Assembly: GCA_016703535.1 (NCBI GenBank)
Contig: JADJBV010000002.1
Span: 1,488,001 to 1,552,000, forward strand
DNA from: Deltaproteobacteria bacterium
GTDB lineage: Bacteria; Myxococcota; Kuafuiibacteriia; Kuafuiibacteriales; Kuafuiibacteriaceae
Reading direction: 5' to 3'
Length of the DNA stretch: 64,000 nt
This document shows positions 23,946 through 32,543 of the stretch, piece by piece. Position 1 is the stretch's first letter. The number at the start of each line of letters is the position of its first letter. The position numbers were made by a program, and so were the translations under genes. The notes below the pieces were generated by a model, which had not been told where the DNA came from, searched no databases, and worked only from the letters and a program-made list of their open reading frames with translations.

Positions 23946-25481
23946 TCAGGTGGTGCCGGGCGTCGGGGTCTGGCTGCGGGCCTCGTCGCCTCGACGGGAG
24001 GCCTCGAGCACCGCGTGTTCCACCGCGATCAGGAGGCTCGGGTCGACCTCCACCTCACTGGTCGCCGGCGTAAAGGTGGCCTGTCCCTGCCGCCCATCGA
24101 GCTCGGGTCCGAGGCATCGGAGGGTCCGCTCCAACAAGAGCTGACCCAGGGCGCGCAACAGCTCGGGGCTGGTGTCCCGAAAAGCACCGACCAACTCCAG
24201 CTCTTGGCTCCGGGCTTGGGGGGAGAGCTGGTTGAGGCGATCACGCGCTTCCTTGCCCAGCCCTTCCAAAGCCGGGAGCATCGGCTCGATCCGGTCGTTT
24301 TGGGCATCCAGGATCCGCCCACCCACCAACAACAGGACCGTTCGACCCCGAGGGGTCACGATGTCGAGGCGACCGGTGCTGCGCAGCTGGGAGAGGAGCT
24401 GGAGCAGATCCGACACGGTGAACAAGCTGAGGTCTCCCACCAAACCCATCTGTCGCTGGGTGGAGGGGGTGACCAAGGCCTCGGCCAGATCGGCCCTGAC
24501 CCGATCGTTGTCGGGCAGCAACGAAGCCGCCTGGACGAGGTGCGTGCTCGCTTCGCGGTGAGCACCGAGCCGGAGCAAGGCTCGACCCAGGTCGTGGAGC
24601 GCCTGAGGTGCGCCAGGGGTGAGATCGAGGCTCTGCCGCAGGGGCGCCAGCGCCTCGAGATATCGTTCGGCCTGCACCAAGGCGCTGCCCAAGGCGGAGA
24701 GAATCGGAGCGCTGGGATCAAGGCGTGCGAGTCGTTCGAGGCGAGGCAACGCCACCTCGATCGCTTGGCACTGGGACGTGAGCTGGGCAAAGCGCAGCTC
24801 TAGGTCGCTGGATTGACCTTGGTGTTCGGCGAGGGTCCGCAAGAGGGCCTCCGCTTCGCTGCTCGAGGATGACTTCAGGAGCGCGGCGGCCAGGTCGAGG
24901 AGATCGGCGAAGGACGCCAGCTGCTCGGCGTGTTGTAGCCGCAGGAGCGCCACGACTTCGGGCACGTTTCCTTGAGCGAGGTGGATGTGTGCGAGTAGGC
25001 GTCGACGTAGGCCTCGAGTCTCCGGGGTCGCGGTCTGGAGGGCGGGTTCTGCCGCAGCCTGGGCTGCCTGAAAGTGGCCCAGCTGCATCCTACCCTGAGC
25101 CAAGAGGGCGAGGAGTTCACTCGATCGGGGCCGCCGCTGGAGGGCGGCCTCCAGGCCGGCGATGCCTTCTTCGTACGCGCCCTGGCGGAACAGCAGTTCG
25201 GCCAAGCGAACCTCTGCCGCGGTTTCGCCCGGGGCGAGCTGGGCGGCTCGACGCAGCGCGCTGCCGGCCTGGTCCAGCTCCTCGAGGCCCAACAAGACCT
25301 CACCCAGCTCCACGTAAAATGGAGCCTCATCGAGGGCGTTATCGATCGCCCGATCGAGGACATGCCGGGCCGCCACGGGTGTGCCCTGGCGCAAGAAGGC
25401 CCGGGCCAAACGCAGCCACGCCCAGGCGTCCTCGGGTTCCTGCTCCGCCGCTTTCGCGAGCGCTTCGATATCTCCGGTCAC
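23946..25481 (-). CDS. TPR-DUF4388 (PATAN-type) protein
   Basis: A 511-residue cytoplasmic protein. Residues 1-340 hold many TPR or TPR-like units (AWAWLRLARAFLRQG, PFYVELGEVLLGLEELDQ, ALHDLGRALLRLG). Residues ~350-490 form a DUF4388 domain (GLVGDLSLFTVSDLLQLLSQ, then STGRLDIVTPRGRTVLLLV), a module frequent in deltaproteobacterial signalling proteins. The frame is open to a TTG at 25532, but the GTG at 25481 has a good Shine-Dalgarno (GAGGAG, 10-base spacing) and is preferred. It is transcribed divergently from the kinase/TonB-receptor operon across 192 bases, so a regulatory connection to that operon is plausible but unproven. Confidence 0.83.
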   Translation of the reverse strand: MTGDIEALAKAAEQEPEDAWAWLRLARAFLRQGTPVAARHVLDRAIDNALDEAPFYVELGEVLLGLEELDQAGSALRRAAQLAPGETAAEVRLAELLFRQGAYEEGIAGLEAALQRRPRSSELLALLAQGRMQLGHFQAAQAAAEPALQTATPETRGLRRRLLAHIHLAQGNVPEVVALLRLQHAEQLASFADLLDLAAALLKSSSSSEAEALLRTLAEHQGQSSDLELRFAQLTSQCQAIEVALPRLERLARLDPSAPILSALGSALVQAERYLEALAPLRQSLDLTPGAPQALHDLGRALLRLGAHREASTHLVQAASLLPDNDRVRADLAEALVTPSTQRQMGLVGDLSLFTVSDLLQLLSQLRSTGRLDIVTPRGRTVLLLVGGRILDAQNDRIEPMLPALEGLGKEARDRLNQLSPQARSQELELVGAFRDTSPELLRALGQLLLERTLRCLGPELDGRQGQATFTPATSEVEVDPSLLIAVEHAVLEASRRGDEARSQTPTPGTT

Positions 25482-25673
25482 CGCCGAATCACTCCTCGCG
25501 CTTTCGATGTCATACCATTGGGGTCTCGACAATCCATTGGATCGACCTCTGATTCTGAAAGGATGTGTCTACTGAACCTGACAGGACCTTCCATACATCG
25601 AGCGCATCACCCGTAGTTGGATTGACCCGACGGCCACGGAGCGTTAGCGGGAGATCTCTCCGGAGGAGAAGTT

Positions 25674-26939
25674 TTGACCGCGGGCGAACTCGGAAGTGGC
25701 GCACAGATCGGCAAGTACCGGGTCGTCCGTCGCATCGGCGAAGGAGGAATGGCGACCATCTACCTGGTGTCCAGCGTCGGGCCGGGTGGATTCGAAAAGC
25801 CCTGTGCCTTGAAGCTCCTCAAGCCGGACTTCTCGGAAGGCCGGGAGATTTCGGATTTGCTCCTCAGGGAAGCCCGGCTCGCGGCCCTCTTGCACCACCC
25901 CAACATCGTCCAGGTCTTCGACCTCGGGCAGCGTGGCAGCGACTACTACATGACGATGGAATGGGTCGATGGCCTGGCCCTCTCCGCCCTGCTTTCCTCA
26001 ATTCATCGCGCCAAGAGCCTGTTGCCCGTCTCCGCGGTCGCGTTCGTGGCGGGTCAAGTCGCCGAGGCCCTCGAGTACTTGCGAAGGGGCGTGGATCTCG
26101 ATGGGCACCAGGTCGGGCTGGTCCATCGGGACGTTTCGCCCAGCAACATCCTTCTGTCCAACGACGGCGCGGTCAAGTTGACCGACTTCGGCATCGTCAA
26201 GGTGTTGGAGGCCCCTTCGGTCACCAAGGTCGGCGTGGTCAAAGGCAAGTATGCGTACATGTCTCCTGAGCAGATTCGCGGCGAGCCCATCGACCATCGC
26301 TCGGACATCTTCAGTCTTGGGGTGGTGCTCTACGAAGCGCTGACCAACCGTCGCCTCTTCAGCCGCAAGACCTTGGCGGCGACGGTCGCCGCGGTCCATG
26401 CGGCCAAGGTGTTGCCACCCTCGACCTTCAACGAGGCGGTACCGCCGGAGCTGGACCAGGTGGTGCTTCGGGCGCTGATCCGCGATCGGGACAAGCGTTA
26501 TCCGACGGGAGACGAGCTGGCCCGGGCCCTGGAGCCCTTCACGAACGCCGGGGCCCAGCGGCAGTTGGCGCAGATCGTCACCTCGATGAGCAACCAGCCG
26601 GTGCGAGACCCCCGACCGCTCTCCGCCTCGATCCCCTCCATCAGGGCGGCCACGATCAATGGGGAGAGCGAAGATCTGCCCGAGCTCCGGGACCAGGAGT
26701 TCGAAGAACTGGCGCGACTCGCCGAAAGCGACGAGCCCCCTCCCACCACCCGTGAGTTACTCCAACCTCGTCGCGTCCCGAGCGCTGCCCACTCGGACAC
26801 GCCCCGGGTTTCGTCGATGGGCTCGGTGAATGAGCTCGGGCGCCCCAGCGGCTCGGCCTGGTCGACCTGGCTCCCGCTGCTGGTCATGTTCGCTGCAATT
26901 TTAGGGACCCTGGTGTTCTGGATGGTCGTCGAAGGTTAG
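25674..26939 (+). CDS. membrane-anchored Ser/Thr protein kinase (PknB-like), first gene of uptake/sensing operon
   Basis: A 421-residue kinase. The catalytic domain spans ~14-285: Gly loop IGEGGMATIY, Lys47 in CALKLL, a candidate alpha-C Glu near 66, HRDVSPSN (151-158), DFG (171-173) and SPEQ, all present, so it should be active. A Pro/Glu-rich linker is followed by a single C-terminal transmembrane segment (~397-417, LPLLVMFAAILGTLVFWMVV), leaving almost nothing outside the cytoplasm; any sensing must come from partners. The start is TTG with a strong Shine-Dalgarno (ggaggag, 9-base spacing). It heads an operon with a PEGA protein (10-base gap), a periplasmic binding lipoprotein and a TonB-dependent receptor. 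Confidence 0.9.
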   Translation: MTAGELGSGAQIGKYRVVRRIGEGGMATIYLVSSVGPGGFEKPCALKLLKPDFSEGREISDLLLREARLAALLHHPNIVQVFDLGQRGSDYYMTMEWVDGLALSALLSSIHRAKSLLPVSAVAFVAGQVAEALEYLRRGVDLDGHQVGLVHRDVSPSNILLSNDGAVKLTDFGIVKVLEAPSVTKVGVVKGKYAYMSPEQIRGEPIDHRSDIFSLGVVLYEALTNRRLFSRKTLAATVAAVHAAKVLPPSTFNEAVPPELDQVVLRALIRDRDKRYPTGDELARALEPFTNAGAQRQLAQIVTSMSNQPVRDPRPLSASIPSIRAATINGESEDLPELRDQEFEELARLAESDEPPPTTRELLQPRRVPSAAHSDTPRVSSMGSVNELGRPSGSAWSTWLPLLVMFAAILGTLVFWMVVEG

Positions 26940-26949
26940 GTCGAAATTA

Positions 26950-28473
26950 ATGGAGGAACAGCAAGACACCGCGAGGGCGCGCGTTTGGGTCATCGTGATC
27001 GCGGCGCTCCTCGGCATCGGAATCGGGACCGCTGTCTTCAAGCTGCTGCGGGCCCCTGCACCTTTGGTTGCGACCAAAACCGTAGAACCCAAGGCGGATC
27101 CGCCCCGGCCTGCCCCACCCCCCAAGACGCTGGACGCCTCGGGCCAAGCGCGGGCCGACGGGATCAAGGCGCTCACCGAAGAGCGCTTCGACGACGCGAT
27201 CGTCCACTTTCTCAACTCTGAACAACTCGCCCAAGGCCCCTCCGACGCCAAAGAGTTGATCGCGCTGGCCCGTTCGCTCCGGGATCGCCGGGAACAAGCG
27301 GCCGTCGAGGCCCCGGAGCCGGCCCCGCCGCCACCCCCGCCGGCCCCGTCGACCCGGACGGCGCGGCGAGCGGTCCGTGATGCCCGCCCGAGCCGTCCAC
27401 CACCGGCGGCCAAAGAAGATCCCACCCCGGCCAAGCTCTTGGTGACGACCCAACCCCCGGGCCTCACCATCTTCGTCGATGGACAAGCCCGTGACCTGAC
27501 TCCGGCCAAGATGGATCTGGAGGCTGGGCGTCATCAAGTTCGGATCCAGCTCGGTGAGCGGGTGTTGCTGGAACGTCAGGTCAACCTGGTGGCCGGCGGC
27601 ATAGAATCGGTGGACGCCGACTTGAGTCGGGAGGCGAACGTTGCGCCATCGGCCATGGTCGACGCGACGAAAGTGGAGCGCTCGCCAGATCCGACGGTGG
27701 TCCCCCCCAAGCCCCCCGCCGATCCGGTCGACGTCGACGGTCGTGGTCAGCTCGACCTGGTTGGGTTGATCGAGCGACAGGCGCTGGACGACAAGAAGAC
27801 GCCGCCCCCGGTCCTGCCTCCGAAGCCCAAAGAGGGCGGACCCCTGTTGTATGTTTTTGTTCCCTCCTCCTTCGGCGGGAGTCGGGTGGTCACCGGCCTG
27901 AAGTCGAGCTTGGGCGACGTCCAAGTGCGAAGCTTCGGTCGTTGGAAAGAGCTGGAGACTCAGTTGGCCACTGAAAAACCGGACGCCGTCCTGGGGCCGG
28001 GTTCGTTGCTCAAAGGTTCGGGACTCCCGCCGCGACTCGAGGCCCAGATCGGGAGCGCCGAGGTCGCCAGTGAACTGGTGGCCATTGGTAAAGTGCCGCC
28101 CCGGGCTCAGTGGACCAACCTCACCATCGGAACGGTCGCCGAAGGGCCCCGCAGCGAGACCGAAACGACCGTCGCCGGCTTGTTGGGCCTAGATAAGGCG
28201 CCTCGAGTCCGAACCGTCGCCAAGATCGACGATCTTCTTTCGCTGCTCCAGTTCAAGCAGGCCAACTTGGTCATCGTGCCCACCGCCGAGTTGAGTCGCC
28301 TCAAGTCGAGGACTCGCTTGGATCTCTCCTCACAGCCGCTCGTGAGCACCCCGCGCCTGTTGGCCTTGGCGGTCCTTTCGGAATCGCGAGGCAACTCCAT
28401 CGAGTCGCGATTGGCGGATCTGAGCAGCGAGGCCAACGCCGGTATGGGAACAGGAAAATGGGTGAAGCGGTGA
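26950..28473 (+). CDS. membrane-anchored PEGA protein with binding-protein-like C-terminus
   Basis: A 507-residue bitopic protein. A transmembrane segment at ~12-33 (VWVIVIAALLGIGIGTAVF) is followed by a TPR-like helical pair (65-115), a Pro-rich linker (125-155) and a PEGA beta-domain (~160-225: LLVTTQPPGLTIFVDG). The C-terminal ~230 residues (from GPLLYVFVPSSFGGSRVV) have the alternating strand/helix pattern of a periplasmic solute-binding fold, though I cannot name a family with certainty. PEGA domains occur in surface or periplasmic sensor proteins. The gene lies between the kinase and the binding lipoprotein, so it may bridge periplasmic ligand and cytoplasmic kinase. The PEGA call is firm; the C-terminal fold is inferred. 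Confidence 0.8.
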   Translation: MEEQQDTARARVWVIVIAALLGIGIGTAVFKLLRAPAPLVATKTVEPKADPPRPAPPPKTLDASGQARADGIKALTEERFDDAIVHFLNSEQLAQGPSDAKELIALARSLRDRREQAAVEAPEPAPPPPPPAPSTRTARRAVRDARPSRPPPAAKEDPTPAKLLVTTQPPGLTIFVDGQARDLTPAKMDLEAGRHQVRIQLGERVLLERQVNLVAGGIESVDADLSREANVAPSAMVDATKVERSPDPTVVPPKPPADPVDVDGRGQLDLVGLIERQALDDKKTPPPVLPPKPKEGGPLLYVFVPSSFGGSRVVTGLKSSLGDVQVRSFGRWKELETQLATEKPDAVLGPGSLLKGSGLPPRLEAQIGSAEVASELVAIGKVPPRAQWTNLTIGTVAEGPRSETETTVAGLLGLDKAPRVRTVAKIDDLLSLLQFKQANLVIVPTAELSRLKSRTRLDLSSQPLVSTPRLLALAVLSESRGNSIESRLADLSSEANAGMGTGKWVKR

Positions 28474-29504
28474 GGTCCAATCCTTTCAATTTCGGAATCA
28501 CCAGCCGCTGGGCCTTGGTCCTGCTGCTGGCCGCTCCACTCTTCGGCTGTCGCTTGGCGCGAACTGACGGCACCGAACGATCTGCCAGCAATGAACGTCG
28601 CCTCAGTCGCGGCAGCAAAACTCCGATCTTGGTGCTCCTGCCCCGTGCCGCCGCTGCGGACTTGGTCCTCGAGGGCCTGAACCAGGAGTTGGAGCGGGAT
28701 TTCGACCTGATCCCCCGCTACGTGGAGAAGGACACCACCCCTTCCGGATTGGACTCGATCATTCGAGAGACCAAACCCGTCGCGGTGGTGCTGATGAACA
28801 ACCCAACCGTACGCCTGTACCGTCGTTACCAAGCGCTCAAGAAGGGTTCCCAATTCCCGCCCGCGGTTGCGGTGCTCACCTCCTTCGTGGATCGCACCTC
28901 GGTCGGCATCACCAACCTGACGGCTGTCGCCTATGAGGTTCCGCTGGTCACCAGCTTGGTCAACCTGCGGGCCTTGGTGAACGACCCGATTCGCCGGGTG
29001 GGCGTCATTTACCGACCGGAGTTCGAGAACTTCATCGCGGAGCAACGTGAGCTGGCCCTGGTGGAGCAGTTCGAGTTGGTGGGCATCCCGATCAAGAGTG
29101 AAGGTCCGAGCGAAGTGCAGCGGGCCCTGGCTCAGCTCAGCGACAAGTCCGCGGTGGACGCCATCTGGGTGCTGAACGACAACCGACTCCTGGACCAGCG
29201 TACGCTCCGGGATGGCTGGCTCCCCGAGCTGCGCCGTAGCTGGACGCCGGTGATCGTCAACGTCGGATCCCTCCTTTCGGCGGACTTTGACTTTGGCACG
29301 TTTGCGGTGCTGCCGGATCACCGAGCCATCGGGCTTCAGGCGGCCAACATCATCCTGGATCTGGCGGCCCGGGACTGGAAGAGCGACGGCCGCCGCGTTG
29401 AGCTCCCGGTGTCGGTCGAGACCGTTCTGGCGGTCGACATCGCGCGGAAGCGCCTCAAACTCAACGAGAGCGAGTTGGCCCGCGTGGGTCGGATCGTCGA
29501 GTAA
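28470..29504 (+). CDS. periplasmic substrate-binding lipoprotein (ABC_sub_bind / TrpX-like)
   Basis: A 344-residue lipoprotein. The signal (RSNPFNFGITSRWALVLLL) ends in the lipobox LFGC (Cys28). The mature sequence follows the ABC_sub_bind pattern: TPILVLLPRAA, then VAVVLMNNP, a hinge, IRRVGVIYRPEF and DAIWVLNDNRLL in the second lobe. No ABC permease or ATPase gene is nearby, so it probably works as a receptor rather than as part of an ABC importer. I chose the GTG at 28470, which overlaps the preceding stop as GTGA; an ATG at 28458 is in frame and also possible. It is followed after 32 bases by the TonB-dependent receptor. Ligand unknown. Confidence 0.85.
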   Translation: MRSNPFNFGITSRWALVLLLAAPLFGCRLARTDGTERSASNERRLSRGSKTPILVLLPRAAAADLVLEGLNQELERDFDLIPRYVEKDTTPSGLDSIIRETKPVAVVLMNNPTVRLYRRYQALKKGSQFPPAVAVLTSFVDRTSVGITNLTAVAYEVPLVTSLVNLRALVNDPIRRVGVIYRPEFENFIAEQRELALVEQFELVGIPIKSEGPSEVQRALAQLSDKSAVDAIWVLNDNRLLDQRTLRDGWLPELRRSWTPVIVNVGSLLSADFDFGTFAVLPDHRAIGLQAANIILDLAARDWKSDGRRVELPVSVETVLAVDIARKRLKLNESELARVGRIVE

Positions 29505-29536
29505 CGTCCGTGTTATCTCCGAAGGAGTTACCGTTC

Positions 29537-31867
29537 ATGCCCCAGTTCCCCGTCCCTCGCCGCGGTCCCGCGTGGTGTTCGTTGTTCGCAATCTTCCTGT
29601 CGGCCTCACCCGTTGGGGCTCAAGAGATCGAAGAGACCGCACCGGAGGCCGTCGAACCCGAACCCGAACTCGACCCCAGCGCTCCCCTCGGGGAGACCGA
29701 AGAAGAAGCCCTGGAGCAGCTCGATCTGGCGGGCCTCCTGGAGCTCACCGTCGAGTCGGCCTCGCTGCAGAAGGAACCGCTCCGAGAAGCACCGGTGCCG
29801 GTCACCGTCATTACCAGCGAGATGATTCGGGCGATCGGCGCCCGAACGTTGCGGGACGTGCTGGTCAACTATGTGCCGGGCATGACCTTGGTGGTCGATC
29901 ACAACGAGTACAACGTCGCGATGCGGGGCATCTACGCCTCTTCTCAACAGAAGATTCTGATCATGGTCGACGGACGGCGCCTCAATCAGCGCGCCTACCT
30001 GGCCGCAGCGCCGGGGTTTGGCATCAGCATCAACCCCGACAAGGTCGCCCAAATCGAGGTGCTGCGGGGGCCAGGATCTTCGGTCTACGGCAACGCGGCG
30101 CTCACCGCGGTGGTCAACATCATCACCAAAGCGGGCAGCGCCACCGATGGGCTCTCGATGCGGGTGGGCGGCGGTGACCATGGCCAGATCAAAGGGGAGA
30201 TGACCTACGGAAAACAGCTCGGCCGCAACCACGACTTGGTCGTTTATGGCAGCGCCTACCGCGCCCGCGGCGAGCCCTACAACATCGCCGCCGCTGATCA
30301 TCTGGTCGGCAACCTCACCACCGAGGTGCCCACCGGAGGGACCGCGTACATCGAGGGCGTCAAGCTCCCGGCCAACTACGACGTCGGCCTTCGTTATCGA
30401 AACAAGGACCTGAGTTTGGTCGCCCAGAGTCGCTTCGACAAGTTGACCGAGTCTTTCTCTTCCGGTGGACGGACCGGTGACATCTACAACCAGTCGGCGC
30501 TGCGAACCTTTCAGGGCGTCGGCCCGGGCTTGGGCATGCGCTCCACCAACTTGGCGGCGGGCTGGTCCCACGTCTTTGACTCCACGCTGACCCTGAGCGC
30601 CGATCTTGGCTACGACCACTCTTCGGTGGAGGGCTTGTTGGCCAGCAACGCCACCAACTCGATCTTCCTCAACTGGGTCGAGGACGCGTTTTATGGGATC
30701 ATTCAGGCCCGCTACGACTACCAGATCCCGGGCGTCGGTTCGGGCAACGTGCTCCTCGGTGTCCACCTCGACACCACCGAACTCCTCGACAGCGATCTGC
30801 CCGCGGGCACCGACGGAGAACTCCTCGTCTTCAACGATCGAAACCGAAGCCGAGTCCTCCTCCAAGGCCGCGAGTCCAGCTATTCAGCCTTCGTGCAGGT
30901 CAAGCAGCGGATCTCGGACTTCGCCATCGCCAACGTCGGCGGCCGCTTCGACTACAAAACTCGACGCAACAACGATCAGTTCCCGCTGGTGGAACCCCCG
31001 GAGGTCGATGACGTCTCCGTGTTCAGCCCCCGGGCTTCGGTGATCATCACGCCCACCAGCAGCTTCGACATCAAGTTGACCTACGCCGACGCGTTCGTCG
31101 ACAGCCCCTACTGGTACCGCTACAACAGCCTCCCGACCTACGCGGGCGCTTTCGACCTTCGCCCCGAAAAACTCCGGTCCTTCCAGGTCACGCCGACCAT
31201 GCGGTTTTTGGACAACGCCCTCACGACCTCGGTGAACTTCTCCTTCAACGGGCTGCGAGACGGCATCTACCGGGTCCCTGACGCGGTCGTGGGTTCAGGA
31301 ACGCCGTTCTACAACAACGCGGGGCGCCTCGACTCCACCACCTTGGAGGGCGAGATCACCTTCCTCGGCGACTGGTATCGGGTCTGGGCCAACTACACCT
31401 GGTTCCAGGTCGTTTCGGTGGAGGAGTACACCGCCTTCGATCCGGATTCGCAGCGGGCGGTGGTCAACCAGGGCCAGACCAATGGCCGAGTGTGGAACGT
31501 GCCCATGTTCTACGGAAACCTGACCTTGGATCTGAATCCGGTGAAGCCTTTTGCGCCCACCAGCTTCCTCTCCAACACTTGGATCAACCTACGCCTCCAG
31601 CACATTGGCTCCCGCCAGTCGCCGATCCAGCGGGTCTCGACCAATCGCCCCGACGCGTTGGCCAACCTTCAAAACGTCGAGCCCGACGTGGTGTTGGTGC
31701 ACACGGGCCTCCGGCTTCGGGACGTCTACTTCCAAGGCCTCGGATTTTCGGTGAACGTCTACAACCTGCTCGATCAGCGCTGGCACCAAGGGGGCAGCAC
31801 CTCGTTCCCGTACCCCCAGGCCGGTCGCTGGTTTTTGGGGCTCCTCGAGTTCCAGGCCGATCTCTAG
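29537..31867 (+). CDS. TonB-dependent outer-membrane receptor
   Basis: A 776-residue outer-membrane receptor. The signal peptide ends at SPVGA (residue ~27), followed by an acidic stretch and a TonB-box-like region. The plug domain (~65-190) carries the classic patterns VPVTVITSEMIRAIGA, ILIMVDGRRLNQRA and IEVLRGPGSSVYGNAA. The rest is a 22-strand-type beta-barrel ending in an aromatic-rich terminal strand (WFLGLLEFQADL). Relatives import siderophores, vitamins or sugars; the ligand is unknown. A strong Shine-Dalgarno gaaggag (29521-29527) precedes the ATG at 29537. As the last gene of the kinase operon it is the likely outer-membrane entry or sensing component. Confidence 0.92.
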   Translation: MPQFPVPRRGPAWCSLFAIFLSASPVGAQEIEETAPEAVEPEPELDPSAPLGETEEEALEQLDLAGLLELTVESASLQKEPLREAPVPVTVITSEMIRAIGARTLRDVLVNYVPGMTLVVDHNEYNVAMRGIYASSQQKILIMVDGRRLNQRAYLAAAPGFGISINPDKVAQIEVLRGPGSSVYGNAALTAVVNIITKAGSATDGLSMRVGGGDHGQIKGEMTYGKQLGRNHDLVVYGSAYRARGEPYNIAAADHLVGNLTTEVPTGGTAYIEGVKLPANYDVGLRYRNKDLSLVAQSRFDKLTESFSSGGRTGDIYNQSALRTFQGVGPGLGMRSTNLAAGWSHVFDSTLTLSADLGYDHSSVEGLLASNATNSIFLNWVEDAFYGIIQARYDYQIPGVGSGNVLLGVHLDTTELLDSDLPAGTDGELLVFNDRNRSRVLLQGRESSYSAFVQVKQRISDFAIANVGGRFDYKTRRNNDQFPLVEPPEVDDVSVFSPRASVIITPTSSFDIKLTYADAFVDSPYWYRYNSLPTYAGAFDLRPEKLRSFQVTPTMRFLDNALTTSVNFSFNGLRDGIYRVPDAVVGSGTPFYNNAGRLDSTTLEGEITFLGDWYRVWANYTWFQVVSVEEYTAFDPDSQRAVVNQGQTNGRVWNVPMFYGNLTLDLNPVKPFAPTSFLSNTWINLRLQHIGSRQSPIQRVSTNRPDALANLQNVEPDVVLVHTGLRLRDVYFQGLGFSVNVYNLLDQRWHQGGSTSFPYPQAGRWFLGLLEFQADL

Positions 31868-31871
31868 GCCT

Positions 31872-32507
31872 TCAGACGGCGCGCCAGACGGTGGCGAGCC
31901 ATGGCTGCTGGGCCCGAGGTTTTCCGGCGGGGCGATAGTAGTGGGAAAGTTCGGTGAAGCCGGCGGCGGTGACGTGTTTTCGCCAGCGCTCCAGGGTGTG
32001 GTGGGCGCCGTAGCGATCGCCGGACCAACCTTCGGTGTTGTCGCCGTGCGGGTTGGACGAGAAGAAGACGCCCCTAGGCTTCAGCGCTTGACGGAGTTCA
32101 GCGAGCACCCGGGGGAGCTCTTGGGTGGGCACGTGAAAGAGCGAGGCGTTGGCGTAGATCCCGTCGAAGCGGGCCTTGGGGAGCAAAAGCGCCAGGAAAC
32201 TCTGATGCAGGACCTCGCAGCCGGTCGCGGCTCGGGCCATGTCGACGAAGCGCTCGGAGGCGTCCAGGCCGACGGCCTCATGGCCGCGGTCTCGAAAGAA
32301 CGCCAGGTCCCGGCCGGGCCCACAACCCAGGTCGAGGATCACGAAAGGGGGCGGGCCCTCGATCGCCTCGAGGAGCGCCGCTGTGTTTTGGGAGACGTCA
32401 TGGTCTCGCGTCGCCTCCTCGAACGATCGCGCCGAGCGGTCGTAGTGTCCGACGGTCCGATCCGTGATGGCTCTTAGTTCAGCGTCGGCGAGGGGGCGCC
32501 CGGTCAT
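31872..32507 (-). CDS. class I SAM-dependent methyltransferase
   Basis: A 211-residue methyltransferase. Motif I is VILDLGCGPGRDLAFF (~67-82), followed by motif II-like VGLDAS (acidic residue for the ribose) and FDGIYANASLFHVP, a post-I/motif IV region typical of small methyltransferases. The substrate is unknown. The ATG at 32507 is chosen; an in-frame GTG at 32528 would add 7 residues. It lies 36 bases downstream of hemL in the same direction and is convergent, by 4 bases, with the TonB-receptor operon. The cofactor family is certain. Confidence 0.85.
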   Translation of the reverse strand: MTGRPLADAELRAITDRTVGHYDRSARSFEEATRDHDVSQNTAALLEAIEGPPPFVILDLGCGPGRDLAFFRDRGHEAVGLDASERFVDMARAATGCEVLHQSFLALLLPKARFDGIYANASLFHVPTQELPRVLAELRQALKPRGVFFSSNPHGDNTEGWSGDRYGAHHTLERWRKHVTAAGFTELSHYYRPAGKPRAQQPWLATVWRAV

Positions 32508-32543
32508 GGTGGGCCCATCTTGCCCCACACGAGGGGGCAGCGG

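Noticed and set aside
23887..25549. Shared 12-mer TGGATCGACCTC at the SulP gene start and near the kinase operon (25538-25549)
   Set aside because: GATCG-containing words are very common in this DNA, and the sites are not symmetrical or at matching promoter positions.
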